In this document: piece by piece, positions 1 through 9,025 of the stretch | Layout: every line of letters starts with the position of its first letter | Numbering within the stretch: position 1 is the first letter of the stretch | NCBI RefSeq assembly: GCF_029254265.1 | Contig: NZ_JAQWXX010000080.1 | Span: forward strand, 1-63,618 | Direction: 5' to 3' | DNA from: Algoriphagus sp. | Lineage (GTDB): Bacteria; Bacteroidota; Bacteroidia; Cytophagales; Cyclobacteriaceae | DNA length: 63,618 nt | Translations under genes and position numbers: made by a program | Notes under the pieces: generated by a model | What the model saw: the letters and a program-made list of their open reading frames with translations, nothing else | The model's database searches: none | Told to the model about the DNA's origin: nothing

Positions 1-75
1 GTAAAGCCGCTCTTTCAGCCGATCACTCGTCTGAGGATCACTAAATAATTCTTCAAGTGTTCGTTTCTTTGTCAT
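1..75 (-). CDS. Partial unknown protein, N-terminus only
   Basis: An ATG on the minus strand at 75 opens a reading frame that stays open for 25 codons and leaves the window on the left. The residues (MTKKRTLEELFSDPQTSDRL...) are charged, with no signal peptide or membrane segment. Too little is visible to assign a family. It is divergent from the small membrane ORF at 182, so the roughly 100 bases between them probably hold promoters for both. Confidence 0.45.
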   Translation of the reverse strand, partial: MTKKRTLEELFSDPQTSDRLKERLY

Positions 76-181
76 CTATTTGTAAAATTAGCAGACACAC
101 TTAACTGAACACTCTCTTTATTTTGTTAATACCAATTGTAAAAATTATCTTCGAGCTTCCGTTTAACACAACCAAAAAAAC

Positions 182-328
182 ATGATACTACTAGATATTT
201 TCAGTTCTCCTATCGCATCAGGTGCGCAGACTTTCATTTTGATTGTTTGTATTCTAATTGGATTAGGAGCGGGATTATCAGCAATTGATGCTAGAAGTAC
301 TTTTTCTAAAAAGAAATCTGATCATTAA
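182..328 (+). CDS. Small single-pass membrane protein (48 aa)
   Basis: This 48-residue frame begins at ATG 182 and ends at TAA 326-328. Residues about 16-35 form one hydrophobic helix (FILIVCILIGLGAGLSA), followed by a short basic tail ending in KKKSDH, which suggests one membrane pass with the tail in the cytoplasm. A strong rho-independent terminator lies 22 bases downstream, which supports a real transcript. I recognise no family and no function can be given. No clear ribosome binding site is seen, as is common in Bacteroidota. Confidence 0.5.
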   Translation: MILLDIFSSPIASGAQTFILIVCILIGLGAGLSAIDARSTFSKKKSDH

Positions 329-350
329 TTCATATCATACCGACATAGAG

Positions 351-374
351 AGGAGGCTTTGCCTCCTTTTTTTA
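351..374. terminator. Rho-independent terminator
   Basis: A hairpin with arms AGGAGGC and GCCTCCT and a TTT loop is followed by a run of seven T. It ends the 48-aa ORF on the plus strand and abuts the stop codon of the glycerate kinase gene arriving from the other side. Confidence 0.75.
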
Positions 375-1481
375 TGTCCAAAACCTAGAATTAAAATTAT
401 TTTTAATAGATGCTACAAGATTTAATTTAGCAGTAGAAGAATAGTCAGATTTAGAAAAATCAAGATCTGGCAATCTGATAATTAAGTCAAAATCATCCTC
501 AATTAGATCTTCCCCTCCACTTATTAACGCAATTTTTTTTCCTTGATTTTTAGCCAGTTGAAGCAATTCAAATGAAGCTTTTCCTCCTTTGGATTGAGTA
601 TCATATTTCCCCTCCCCTGTAATAATTAGGTCTGCCCAATCTACATACTCGGGCAGTTTTACCTTTTCAAAAAAATAACTTGAACCCATTTTTATTTCAC
701 AAGGAAAAAAAGCTGATAAACCGGCAGCTATTCCACCAGCAGCTCCAAAACCTTCCTCTTCAATAAATTCTTTCTTTGATTTACCATAGAGTTTAAAAAG
801 AACTTCCTCACAAGTTTTCTCAAAAGAATCAGCATCCTCTGGATTAAGACCTTTCTGAGGACCGAATACCTGAATAGCACCATGTTTCCCAAAAAAGAAA
901 TTCCTAACGTCGCACAAAAGAGTAAATTCAATTTTTGGCAGCTTCGGCGAAAATTGAATATGCTTGATTTTTGAAAGATATTTGGGGCTAAACGGGGTCA
1001 GCTCCCTTCCCTTTTCATCTAACATTAGAATTCCCAAACTAGCTAAGATCCCAGTTCCCAGGTCAATACTGGCACTCCCTCCTAAACCCAAAACAATATG
1101 CTGTGCTCCTCTTTCAATTGCTTTTTGAAGAATCATACCCGTCCCAAAAGTGGAAGCAACAAAAGGATCTAGATGCTGATTTCGAAGTGATCCCAAACCT
1201 GAGGCATCTGAAATATCTACAAAGGCAGTTTTATCTGTTGCACTCCAACCAAAACCTCCTCTAATAGGTCTTCCGTAAGCATTTAAAGTCCAAAACTCTT
1301 CATATTCAAGATTCAACACTTTAGTAAGAAGACTACAAGTTCCATCCCCTCCATCAGCTAAAGGCACTATTTTAGTTTGATATTCTGGATACCTTTCAAT
1401 AATACAGGATTGAATAATCTCACCAACTTCCTCTGCTGCTAAAGTCCCCTTGAACGCATTTGGAGAGATTAATACATTCAT
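372..1481 (-). CDS. Glycerate kinase (type I, GlxK/GarK family)
   Basis: This 369-aa protein matches glycerate kinases, which phosphorylate D-glycerate with ATP to 2- or 3-phosphoglycerate in the cytoplasm. Visible family marks are the N-terminal start MNVLISPNAFKGTL, the PLADGGDGT motif near residue 45, GLGGSASIDLGTGIL near residue 130, and TGEGKYDTQSKGGKA near residue 290. The length is usual for the family. It lies one base downstream of the AGCS symporter gene on the same strand, so the two are probably cotranscribed. The symporter's substrate may feed a serine-to-glycerate route, but that is inference. Which carbon is phosphorylated cannot be read from sequence. Confidence 0.9.
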   Translation of the reverse strand: MNVLISPNAFKGTLAAEEVGEIIQSCIIERYPEYQTKIVPLADGGDGTCSLLTKVLNLEYEEFWTLNAYGRPIRGGFGWSATDKTAFVDISDASGLGSLRNQHLDPFVASTFGTGMILQKAIERGAQHIVLGLGGSASIDLGTGILASLGILMLDEKGRELTPFSPKYLSKIKHIQFSPKLPKIEFTLLCDVRNFFFGKHGAIQVFGPQKGLNPEDADSFEKTCEEVLFKLYGKSKKEFIEEEGFGAAGGIAAGLSAFFPCEIKMGSSYFFEKVKLPEYVDWADLIITGEGKYDTQSKGGKASFELLQLAKNQGKKIALISGGEDLIEDDFDLIIRLPDLDFSKSDYSSTAKLNLVASIKNNFNSRFWT

Positions 1482-1482
1482 C

Positions 1483-2850
1483 TTAGTTTGACTTCATCCT
1501 TTTGAAATAGTCCTTTGATGCAGCCTTAACTTTTGGAGCAAGATAAAATGTTGAAATCATGGTGGGAATTGCCATTACTGCATACATACCATCTACTAAA
1601 CTTACCACGACTTGCAAAGAGGCTACTGCTCCAGCTACGATGGTGATTAGGTAGAAATAATTGTAATAATCTGCCTTATCTGCTCCAAATAGGTAGTTGA
1701 AGCATTTATGTCCATAATAGGAGTAGGTAAACATAGTCGAAAGAGCAAAAATCAAAACAGCCACCATCAACAGATATCTTCCTACACCGGGCAATGCAGT
1801 GTCGAATGCTGCTAGAGTTAGTCTTACTCCATCTGATTCAGTAGTCTGCCAAACGCCTGTTAACATAATCACAAGTGCTGTAAGAGTACAAACTACAATT
1901 GTGTCGATAAATGGTCCTAACATTGCGATTAAGCCTTCGCGAATTGGTTCATTATTTTTGGATGCACCATGTACCATTGGAGCTGTCCCGATTCCAGCCT
2001 CATTAGAAAAAGCAGCTCTTCTGGCGCCTATTATAATAACTGCACCTACAGCCCCACCCGCGGCAGCTTTTCCTGAAAACGCATCCGAAACAATTTTGAC
2101 TAGCATATCGGGGACATCACCAATATATTTAAATACAATAATCAGAACCGTAATAAAATAGAGTCCAACCATAAACGGAACAAGTTTGGAGGCTACATTG
2201 GCAATTCGCTTGATCCCTCCTAGGATTACGATAGCTACAATCACCATCATAGTGATACCGATGATCCATTTGGTTTTTTCTCCCTCATCTAATCCAGCAG
2301 GCTCCAAAATAACAGTTCGGAAAACTGCCGTTAATTGATTTGCCTGAAAAATTGCCAGCAAACCCATCACGCCAGCAATGCAGAAAATATAAGAGAGAAA
2401 CTTCCATTTTTTCCCCATCCCCTCTTCAATTACGTACATCGGGCCACCCTGAACCTCCCCTCTGGAGTCTTTGCCTCGGTACATTATAGCCAGACTACAG
2501 GTATAAAACTTGGTTGCCATTCCTACAAAAGCAGAAACCCACATCCAAAATATAGCTCCTGGCCCTCCCATTGTAATTGCAATCGCAACTCCACTTATAT
2601 TTCCCAAACCAACTGTGGCTGCAATAGCAGAGGATAAAGCCTGAAAAGATGTGATCTGTCCGGGAATGTTGCTGTCATCATATTTCCCTCGAAGAAGACT
2701 TATAGCATGTCCTATTTTCCTAAATGGAACAAATCCGGAATGAAAAAGTAAAATACTTCCTCCCCCCATTAAAACCACTAGCATTGGCGTACCCCAAATC
2801 CAATCTGCAAATGCTATAATAAAATCTCCCATTGAGTTATTTAATTTCAA
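1483..2850 (-). CDS. Sodium:alanine/glycine symporter (AGCS family)
   Basis: This 455-aa inner-membrane protein belongs to the alanine or glycine:cation symporter family (AlsT/DagA-like), which takes up small amino acids with sodium. The family signature is visible as GNISGVAIAITMGGPGAIFW around residues 83-102, followed by about ten hydrophobic segments. SNEAGIGTAPMVHGA near residue 283 is another conserved stretch. A second Met at residue 7 is a possible alternative start. It is first in an apparent two-gene operon with glycerate kinase, one base apart. The substrate (alanine, glycine or serine) cannot be decided. Confidence 0.92.
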   Translation of the reverse strand: MKLNNSMGDFIIAFADWIWGTPMLVVLMGGGSILLFHSGFVPFRKIGHAISLLRGKYDDSNIPGQITSFQALSSAIAATVGLGNISGVAIAITMGGPGAIFWMWVSAFVGMATKFYTCSLAIMYRGKDSRGEVQGGPMYVIEEGMGKKWKFLSYIFCIAGVMGLLAIFQANQLTAVFRTVILEPAGLDEGEKTKWIIGITMMVIVAIVILGGIKRIANVASKLVPFMVGLYFITVLIIVFKYIGDVPDMLVKIVSDAFSGKAAAGGAVGAVIIIGARRAAFSNEAGIGTAPMVHGASKNNEPIREGLIAMLGPFIDTIVVCTLTALVIMLTGVWQTTESDGVRLTLAAFDTALPGVGRYLLMVAVLIFALSTMFTYSYYGHKCFNYLFGADKADYYNYFYLITIVAGAVASLQVVVSLVDGMYAVMAIPTMISTFYLAPKVKAASKDYFKRMKSN

Positions 2851-2945
2851 CTATTAAATCATTTCACCACCAAGTCTGATGTGAATTTAATTTCCATATT
2901 AGGTCGATTTTTATGAAAAACAAAGAACCCTTATTCGGAAATCCA

Positions 2946-2974
2946 CAAAAAAACCTGAGTTTCCTCAGGTTTTA
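2946..2974. terminator. Bidirectional rho-independent terminator
   Basis: Arms AAACCTGAG (2951-2959) and CTCAGGTTT (2964-2972) close a TTTC loop, with an A-run on the left and a T-run on the right. It ends the GH20 gene, which is read leftwards. Confidence 0.7.
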
Positions 2975-2988
2975 TTTTTTTTTAAATC

Positions 2989-4590
2989 TTACCAATTCAC
3001 TTGTGGGGAGCGGTAAAAACCTATCTTATTGATATCCCATCGCTTACCTTGAATAGCGATCCTTCTTTGGAAATCTTCCCAAGATCGCAAGTCCTTCGTG
3101 CTCCATGCAACTTCTGCAATTGCCGCCAAGCGTGGAAATGTCATATATTCAATATCCGCTCGGTTGGTCACTGTCTCTGTCCAAAGAGGAGCTTCAACTC
3201 CTAGGATATCAAACTTATTGATTCCCTCTACATAGGTAGATGGATCCCATTTGTATGAATCTTCTAACTCAATATATGCTGCCCAATGCAAACCAATGCG
3301 GGTTGTAGAATCATACTGCATGTCCAAATAAGTGCGTTTGGCGGGGGACATCAATATCTTATTTCCTTGTTCTTTGGTCAATTTTGCATTTTCTTCTTCT
3401 GCCCAAAACTGAGAAATAGTACCCGGAAGAAGCTTACTGGTAGCAATTTCATCCCATCCGACATTTATTTTCCCATACTTCTGAACTAATTCCTGAACGC
3501 GCTCCACAAAATAAATATAATCCGGCTTTTCAGTTACGTGGGATTCGTCACCTCCAATATGGAAATATGGACCAGGCGTAATCTCTGAGATCTCTCGAAT
3601 TACATCTTCTACAAACTGATAAGTTCGCTCTTTATTCGTTGCTAGTGTGCTGAATCCTACCTCTATGCCAGAATATAGCTCAGCAGGGACTGGGTTTTTA
3701 TCCAGAATATCAAAATCTATTTTACCCTCTACCATTGTTGAGACATCTCCATCTGGCAAGTTTACACCTGGATTTAATTCTCCATAAGAAGCTAAAGCAG
3801 CATTGGTATGACCTGGCATATCCACTTCAGGCACCACAGTAATAAATTGATCTGCTGCATAAGCAACGATCTCCTTGTATTCTTCTTGAGTATAGAATCC
3901 TCCTTTGCCGCCTCCCACTTCAGTACTACCTCCAATTTCGGTCAATTTTGGCCAAGATTTTATCTCAATTCTCCATCCCTGGTCATCAGTTAGGTGCAGA
4001 TGGAGGTAGTTAAATTTGAATTTAGCCATCTGATCAATATAGTGTTTGACATCTTCTATGCTAATAAAATGTCTGGCTACATCAAGCATTGAGCCTCTAT
4101 ACTCAAATTCAGGTTGATCTTGTATAGACCCCGTTGGAACAACCCAATCTACTGATTCAACATATGAACTTTCTATTTCCGTTGGGAAAAGCTGAAGAAA
4201 AGTCTGGACACCATAAAAAATTCCAGCCTCTGATGTCGAAGTAATTTTTACCTCATTTTCATCTATTGTCAATTGATAGGCTTCTGATGCTTCTCCATTG
4301 GTTTGTTCTAAAATAATATTACCAAAAGTTTGAGAAACTGGCATCTCAAAACCTGTAGCCGGAGCGATTCGGTCTGATAAATAATTAGCAATAGTTTCAA
4401 GTTTATTTCCAGCACCCTTGTATTGTATTGATGCATCTGCAGTCAATAGGAAGCCTTTTCCCGTTGAATTTATTGACTTTGGAAGAGGTATCAAACCAGC
4501 TTCCTCAATAGGAGCTACTTGAATAGGGGCTTGACATGAACTCACAATAGAAGCCGCAACTAATATTGCTGACCATAGTAGACTTTTCAT
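2989..4590 (-). CDS. Beta-N-acetylhexosaminidase, GH20, lipoprotein
   Basis: This 533-aa protein is a glycoside hydrolase family 20 enzyme that removes terminal N-acetylglucosamine or N-acetylgalactosamine from glycans or chitin fragments. The N-terminus is a lipoprotein signal with lipobox Cys near residue 19 (SIVSSCQAP). A GH20b-type N-terminal domain is followed by the catalytic barrel, which carries DVARHFISIEDVKHYIDQMA, the HLHLTDDQGWR strand and the acid/base HIGGDES near residue 345. Trp-rich motifs (QFWAEEE, EAPLWTE) complete the active-site wall. The length is normal. It is divergent from the Gfo/Idh gene, with 235 bases between the two starts. The exact substrate is unknown. Confidence 0.93.
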   Translation of the reverse strand: MKSLLWSAILVAASIVSSCQAPIQVAPIEEAGLIPLPKSINSTGKGFLLTADASIQYKGAGNKLETIANYLSDRIAPATGFEMPVSQTFGNIILEQTNGEASEAYQLTIDENEVKITSTSEAGIFYGVQTFLQLFPTEIESSYVESVDWVVPTGSIQDQPEFEYRGSMLDVARHFISIEDVKHYIDQMAKFKFNYLHLHLTDDQGWRIEIKSWPKLTEIGGSTEVGGGKGGFYTQEEYKEIVAYAADQFITVVPEVDMPGHTNAALASYGELNPGVNLPDGDVSTMVEGKIDFDILDKNPVPAELYSGIEVGFSTLATNKERTYQFVEDVIREISEITPGPYFHIGGDESHVTEKPDYIYFVERVQELVQKYGKINVGWDEIATSKLLPGTISQFWAEEENAKLTKEQGNKILMSPAKRTYLDMQYDSTTRIGLHWAAYIELEDSYKWDPSTYVEGINKFDILGVEAPLWTETVTNRADIEYMTFPRLAAIAEVAWSTKDLRSWEDFQRRIAIQGKRWDINKIGFYRSPQVNW

Positions 4591-4678
4591 AAGATTGGAA
4601 TTTGGGTAAACTTAATTCAAAATTTTAAAAATCTCGCTCATTTAAATGGAAAATATCAAGGAATGAAAAACAAGTATT

Positions 4679-4747
4679 AATCAAGCCACGAACAAAAATG
4701 AAAATTAAAAAAATATCAGGTTTTGTGTTTTTAAATCAAGCTTGATT
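4679..4747. promoter_or_regulatory. Candidate operator in divergent promoter region
   Basis: The 235-base gap between the GH20 and Gfo/Idh starts carries a perfect palindrome AATCAAGCTTGATT at 4734-4747 and a lone half-site AATCAAG at 4679-4685. A palindrome and half-site 55 bases apart between divergent sugar-related genes suggest a repressor site (LacI- or GntR-like), but no regulator gene is adjacent, so this is inference. Confidence 0.35.
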
Positions 4748-4825
4748 AAATCCTTTTTGATAAATTATGCTTCAAATTATTCAAAACTCGAACAATAAAC
4801 CCTTTTTGAACCTAACTAAAACCAA

Positions 4826-6286
4826 ATGAAAGATAAAAAAACAAACACCAATAACTCCAGAAGAAGTTTTCTAAAAGGCTCTGCAATAGCTGCTGCAGGG
4901 TTTTATATTGTTCCAAGACATGTTTTGGGTGGTCCGGGTTTTATAGCTCCAAGTGATAAGCTTAGAGTTGCAGGGATTGGAATTGGTGGAATGGGGTTTA
5001 GTGATGTAAGTGGCGTTTTTAATAGTGGAAAAGCAGACATTGTAGCACTTTGTGATGTCGATGATACCCGAGCAAAACGGACAGTCGATGCACATCCTAA
5101 AGCTCCTTACTATAAGGATTTTCGCGTAATGCTTGAAAAAGAAGCTAATAACATCGATGCTGTCACTGTTTCCACTCCTGATCATCAGCACGCTGTAGCC
5201 GCGATGATGGCTATGAAGATGGGCAAACATGTTTATGTACAAAAGCCTCTTTCGCATGATATATATGAAGCTAGAATGCTCACTGAAGCGGCAGAAAAGT
5301 ATAAAGTGGTCACTCAAATGGGAAATCAAGGATCATCTGGAGAGGGTGTCCGCAAAATGGTTGAATGGTACAAGGCTGGCTTAATCGGAGAAGCTACTAA
5401 AGTATATTCCTGGACCAATCGTCCAGTTTGGCCTCAAGGAATTGAATGGTCTAAAAACCCAATTGCACCACCGGCCGACTTGGATTGGGACTTGTGGCTT
5501 GGAACAGCTCCATATAAAGATTATGTAGGCAACTTAGTTCCTTTCAACTGGAGAGGTTGGTGGGATTATGGAACTGGTGCTTTAGGGGATATGGCCTGTC
5601 ATATTATGGAACCTCCTTTTAGAGTATTAGAATTAGGATATCCAAAATCAGCGGAATGTTCTGTAGGGTCGGTTTATGTTGGGGAATTCAACAGAGGTTA
5701 TTTTCCTGAAAGTTGTCCTCCTTCTTCTCATATCACGCTTCGTTTTGACCGTCCTGGAAAAGAGGACTTAGAATTCCACTGGATGGATGGTGGAATTCAA
5801 CCAACCAGACCTGAAGAATTAGAACCAAATGAACAAATGGGAGATGGAGGGAATGGTGTCATCATTGAAGGTACAAAAGGTAAAATGATGTGCTCAACCT
5901 ATGGTATAAACCCCCAGCTCTTGCCCACTTCTAAAACAAAAGATATAAACGTTCCAGAAACCTTATATCGTGTACCAGATGGAGATAGAGGTCATTATAA
6001 AAATTGGGTTGAAGCTTGTATTGCAGGACATGGATCTCAAGAATTTAAAAACCTGAGCTCTCCATTTTCTGTTGCAGGACCATTGACGGAATCTGTGTTG
6101 ATGGGGAATCTAGCTATTCGCAGCTATGATTACCGTACACCGAGAGTTGATGGGAATGCCAATCAGTTCGACTATCCTGGACGTGGCATTAAATTACTTT
6201 GGGACGGCCCAAATATGAAGATTACCAACTTTGATCCAGCGAATCAATTTGTGAAACGGGAATACCGAGAAGGATTTTCCCTTTAA
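4826..6286 (+). CDS. Tat-exported Gfo/Idh/MocA family oxidoreductase
   Basis: This 486-aa protein is an NAD(P)-dependent sugar or cyclitol dehydrogenase-like enzyme. The twin-arginine signal NNSRRSFLKG at residues 9-18, followed by a hydrophobic stretch, predicts export already folded. The Rossmann glycine motif RVAGIGIGGMG is near residue 48, the conserved catalytic-lysine region is YVQKPLSHD near residue 137, and the C-terminal half carries the typical GDMACHIMEPPFR helix. Secreted members are abundant in Bacteroidota, and substrates are mostly uncharacterised. It is divergent from the GH20 gene, so a shared carbohydrate role is plausible. A strong terminator follows. Confidence 0.9.
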   Translation: MKDKKTNTNNSRRSFLKGSAIAAAGFYIVPRHVLGGPGFIAPSDKLRVAGIGIGGMGFSDVSGVFNSGKADIVALCDVDDTRAKRTVDAHPKAPYYKDFRVMLEKEANNIDAVTVSTPDHQHAVAAMMAMKMGKHVYVQKPLSHDIYEARMLTEAAEKYKVVTQMGNQGSSGEGVRKMVEWYKAGLIGEATKVYSWTNRPVWPQGIEWSKNPIAPPADLDWDLWLGTAPYKDYVGNLVPFNWRGWWDYGTGALGDMACHIMEPPFRVLELGYPKSAECSVGSVYVGEFNRGYFPESCPPSSHITLRFDRPGKEDLEFHWMDGGIQPTRPEELEPNEQMGDGGNGVIIEGTKGKMMCSTYGINPQLLPTSKTKDINVPETLYRVPDGDRGHYKNWVEACIAGHGSQEFKNLSSPFSVAGPLTESVLMGNLAIRSYDYRTPRVDGNANQFDYPGRGIKLLWDGPNMKITNFDPANQFVKREYREGFSL

Positions 6287-6291
6287 AATTT

Positions 6292-6325
6292 AAAAGGCTT
6301 TGAGTGATCACTCAAAGCCTTTTTT
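6292..6325. terminator. Bidirectional rho-independent terminator
   Basis: A perfect 16-base inverted repeat around GAGTGATCACTC, with A-run and T-run flanks, separates two converging genes. The T-run overlaps the stop codon of the OmpA-family gene. Confidence 0.85.
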
Positions 6326-7950
6326 CAACGTTCAACTTCCAATTCTACTCTCCGGTTTTTAGATCTTCCGCTTTCTGTGGTATTAGACGCTACTGGTCGC
6401 GTTCCACCCCATCCTGAAATCCGAAGACTTTCAAATTCGATTCCTTTCCCAATCAAGAAATCTCTAACTGACTTTGCTCTTTCTAACGAAAGCTGTTTGT
6501 TTAGACCAGGATCACCTGCACTATCCGTATGCCCGTGAATCCGAAGTTTCAATTCAGGGTTTTCCAAAAGAAATTCTGCGATCTCATTTAATGCTATAAA
6601 TGTCTCTTCACCTTCTAACTCGGCAGTTCCTCTTTTGAAATTTACATCCTTAAGTACTACCAAGTTACCTGACTCAGCTTTAGTCATTAGGATAACATTT
6701 GGTTCTTCGGCCTTCAAACCTGATACTTGAATCATCTGAGGAAAATAGCCTGAAGATGTGATTTTTATTTCGATCACTCCAGAATTAATCAATTGAGAGA
6801 TTTTAATATCTGAATTCTTATCAGCTGTAAAAGTTTTGTCTCCGGTTTTCCAAAGAAGTGAAAATGGAACTTCTACCTTATTTTTAGCATCTACCACAAA
6901 CCACCTAACTGATTTCTCAGACTCTTCTTCAACTGAAAGCATTTTCACTTCTGGAATCCCAACAGCCGAAAGTGGATAAATTGGGGCGATTTTCACCGTG
7001 GTTTGAGAACCTGAAGTCGGCTGTTTTAACTCTGTAATTTTCTCCTTAGGTAATTCAAAATCATCTGGAATTACCAACTCAACGGGATCTGCAAAAGACA
7101 ATAAGTCTGCGAAGCCATCACTATTTTGAGTGCTAGTCCAAATCACCTCTTTAGGAGAAATGAAGGTGACTGAAATATCAGAACCATTAGAACTTAGTTG
7201 AGTCCACTTCACCGGAATACTCCAGGTATCCCAAGTTTCCCCAAGTCGCTTTGAAATATAAATATCTTTTCCATTGGCCCCTGGAAGCATGTTTGATGAG
7301 AAAAAAAGGCGGTTTGAACTTGGATCATAAAAAGGACTCATCTCCTGCCCTTCAGTATTTAATACTAACCCTAGATTAACCGGCTCAGACCATGAAATCA
7401 CTCCGGATTTTTGGCTTAAATAAAGGTCTTCATTGCCTCTTGAGTCCTTTCCATTACCAGAAAGAAAAATCTGATTCCCTCCTGAAACTACTCTTCCAGA
7501 CAACTGACCTTTCAAATCTTCCAGTCCCGGCATAGTTACTTTTCGGAGAAAATTCCAATCTTTTCCGAATTTAGAATATTGGTATAAGCCTACATTTGAT
7601 CCTTCTTGATGATAAACCAAAAGAGTTAAGACATTTTCTAATCCTAGTGCAAAATCATATCCTGATCGACTTAAGTCGGTACGATGAATTGCTTCAGACC
7701 AATTCCCATCTTCCCCTTTTTGGGTCATCCAAATATCTCCTGGATCTGTAACTCCTCCGATATTATCAGGATGAAAAGCACGAGTGAACAAGAGTGTATT
7801 ATCACCAATCCAAACAGGATTCATATCATCCTGTGGGCTATTTGCTCCCGAAAGAGATTGGATTTGCTGGGAAAATAAAACTAAAGGAAAACAAAAGGCA
7901 AGCAGTAAAACGCTGCTTGCCTTGAAAATCCATTGCGAGATTTTTATCAT
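6325..7950 (-). CDS. OmpA-family outer-membrane/peptidoglycan-binding protein with PD40 repeats
   Basis: This 541-aa protein has a signal peptide (residues 1-28, ending SQQ), WD40-like/PD40 beta-propeller repeats (about 30-285, for example FYDPSSNRLFFSSN), a middle beta-rich segment, and a C-terminal OmpA/MotB domain from about residue 425. The OmpA core HGHTDSAGDP and the LSLERAKSVRDFL helix are clear, as is the terminal GRSKNRRVELEV. OmpA domains bind peptidoglycan, so the protein probably sits at the outer membrane facing the periplasm. It starts three bases after the end of the deoxyhypusine-synthase-like gene and is likely cotranscribed, an unusual pairing. Confidence 0.88.
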   Translation of the reverse strand: MIKISQWIFKASSVLLLAFCFPLVLFSQQIQSLSGANSPQDDMNPVWIGDNTLLFTRAFHPDNIGGVTDPGDIWMTQKGEDGNWSEAIHRTDLSRSGYDFALGLENVLTLLVYHQEGSNVGLYQYSKFGKDWNFLRKVTMPGLEDLKGQLSGRVVSGGNQIFLSGNGKDSRGNEDLYLSQKSGVISWSEPVNLGLVLNTEGQEMSPFYDPSSNRLFFSSNMLPGANGKDIYISKRLGETWDTWSIPVKWTQLSSNGSDISVTFISPKEVIWTSTQNSDGFADLLSFADPVELVIPDDFELPKEKITELKQPTSGSQTTVKIAPIYPLSAVGIPEVKMLSVEEESEKSVRWFVVDAKNKVEVPFSLLWKTGDKTFTADKNSDIKISQLINSGVIEIKITSSGYFPQMIQVSGLKAEEPNVILMTKAESGNLVVLKDVNFKRGTAELEGEETFIALNEIAEFLLENPELKLRIHGHTDSAGDPGLNKQLSLERAKSVRDFLIGKGIEFESLRISGWGGTRPVASNTTESGRSKNRRVELEVER

Positions 7951-7953
7951 AAT

Positions 7954-8925
7954 TTATTGATCAAGGACTATAGCAAATATCAATGGCGCTACAATCGTTG
8001 CATCTGACTCGATAATATATTTAGGTGTATTAATCCCTAATTTACCCCAAGTAATCTTTTCATTTGGTACAGCTCCGGAGTAGGATCCATAAGAAGTTGT
8101 CGAATCGGAGATTTGACAGAAATACCCCCAAAGTGGAACACTATCACGCTGCAAGTCTTGATGCAACATTGGCACAACACAGATAGGGAAATCTCCTGCA
8201 ATTCCCCCGCCAATTTGAAAAAAGCCTACTTTACTTTCCTCCGTGGCATTATTAGTATACCATTCAGCAAGGAACATCATATATTCTATACCAGTCCTTA
8301 CTGTATGTACATTTTTCACATCTCCACTAATAACATGGCCAGCAAACATATTTCCAAGGGTAGAATCTTCCCATCCTGGAACGATGATCGGAAGATTTTT
8401 CTTAGCTGCTTCTAACAACCAACTATTTTTTGGATCAATCTGGTAGGAACCTTCTAGTTTTCCCGAAAGAAGGATCTTATAGAAAAACTCATGAGGGAAG
8501 AAAGCTTCTCCAGCCTGATCGGCTTTGACCCATTCTTCCAGAATCACATTTTCTATACGTCTCATTGCTTCCATTTCCGGAATACAAGTATCTGTCACAC
8601 GATTCATGTGTCGCTCAAGCAAATCTTGCTCCTGGGCAGGTGTTAGCTCTCTGTAATTTGGGATTCGCTCGTAATAATCGTGAGCTACAAGATTGAAAAC
8701 ATCCTCTTCTAAATTTGCCCCGGTGCAAGTGATAATCTGTACCTTATCCTGTCTGATCATTTCAGCCAGAGAAATTCCCAACTCAGCAGTAGACATTGCT
8801 CCAGCCAGAGTCACCATCATTTTGCCACCATTATCCAAGTGAGCTTTATACCCCTCTGCCGCATCTATAAGGGCAGCAGCATTAAAATGTCTATAATTAT
8901 GCTTTAAAAATTCTGTAATTTTCAT
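7954..8925 (-). CDS. Deoxyhypusine synthase-like protein
   Basis: This 323-aa protein is related to deoxyhypusine synthase, the NAD-dependent enzyme that moves an aminobutyl group from spermidine. The conserved lysine region is visible as NEKITWGKLG near the C-terminus, and the NAD-binding part includes CTGANLEEDVFNLVAHDYYE. Bacteria lack eIF5A, so bacterial members probably act on a polyamine or another acceptor (homospermidine synthase-like); this is family knowledge plus inference. I chose ATG at 8925. The frame extends upstream to an ATG at 9003, but those 26 codons read through the terminator hairpin of the preceding gene and encode nonsense. Confidence 0.82.
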   Translation of the reverse strand: MKITEFLKHNYRHFNAAALIDAAEGYKAHLDNGGKMMVTLAGAMSTAELGISLAEMIRQDKVQIITCTGANLEEDVFNLVAHDYYERIPNYRELTPAQEQDLLERHMNRVTDTCIPEMEAMRRIENVILEEWVKADQAGEAFFPHEFFYKILLSGKLEGSYQIDPKNSWLLEAAKKNLPIIVPGWEDSTLGNMFAGHVISGDVKNVHTVRTGIEYMMFLAEWYTNNATEESKVGFFQIGGGIAGDFPICVVPMLHQDLQRDSVPLWGYFCQISDSTTSYGSYSGAVPNEKITWGKLGINTPKYIIESDATIVAPLIFAIVLDQ

Positions 8926-8973
8926 ATTTGGAAGTTTCGATTTAAGAGTTGCAAAAATATTGATTTTTACCCT

Positions 8974-9000
8974 ACAAAAAAACCCGGCTAAACCGGGTTT
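8974..9000 (-). terminator. Rho-independent terminator of the Skp-like gene
   Basis: Arms AAACCCGG (8980-8987) and CCGGGTTT (8993-9000) are followed, on the minus strand, by a run of T (seen as A 8976-8982). Its position shows that the next gene must start at 8925 rather than 9003. Confidence 0.8.
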
Positions 9001-9025
9001 CAATGTTTTAAAATAAGTTTAATAC

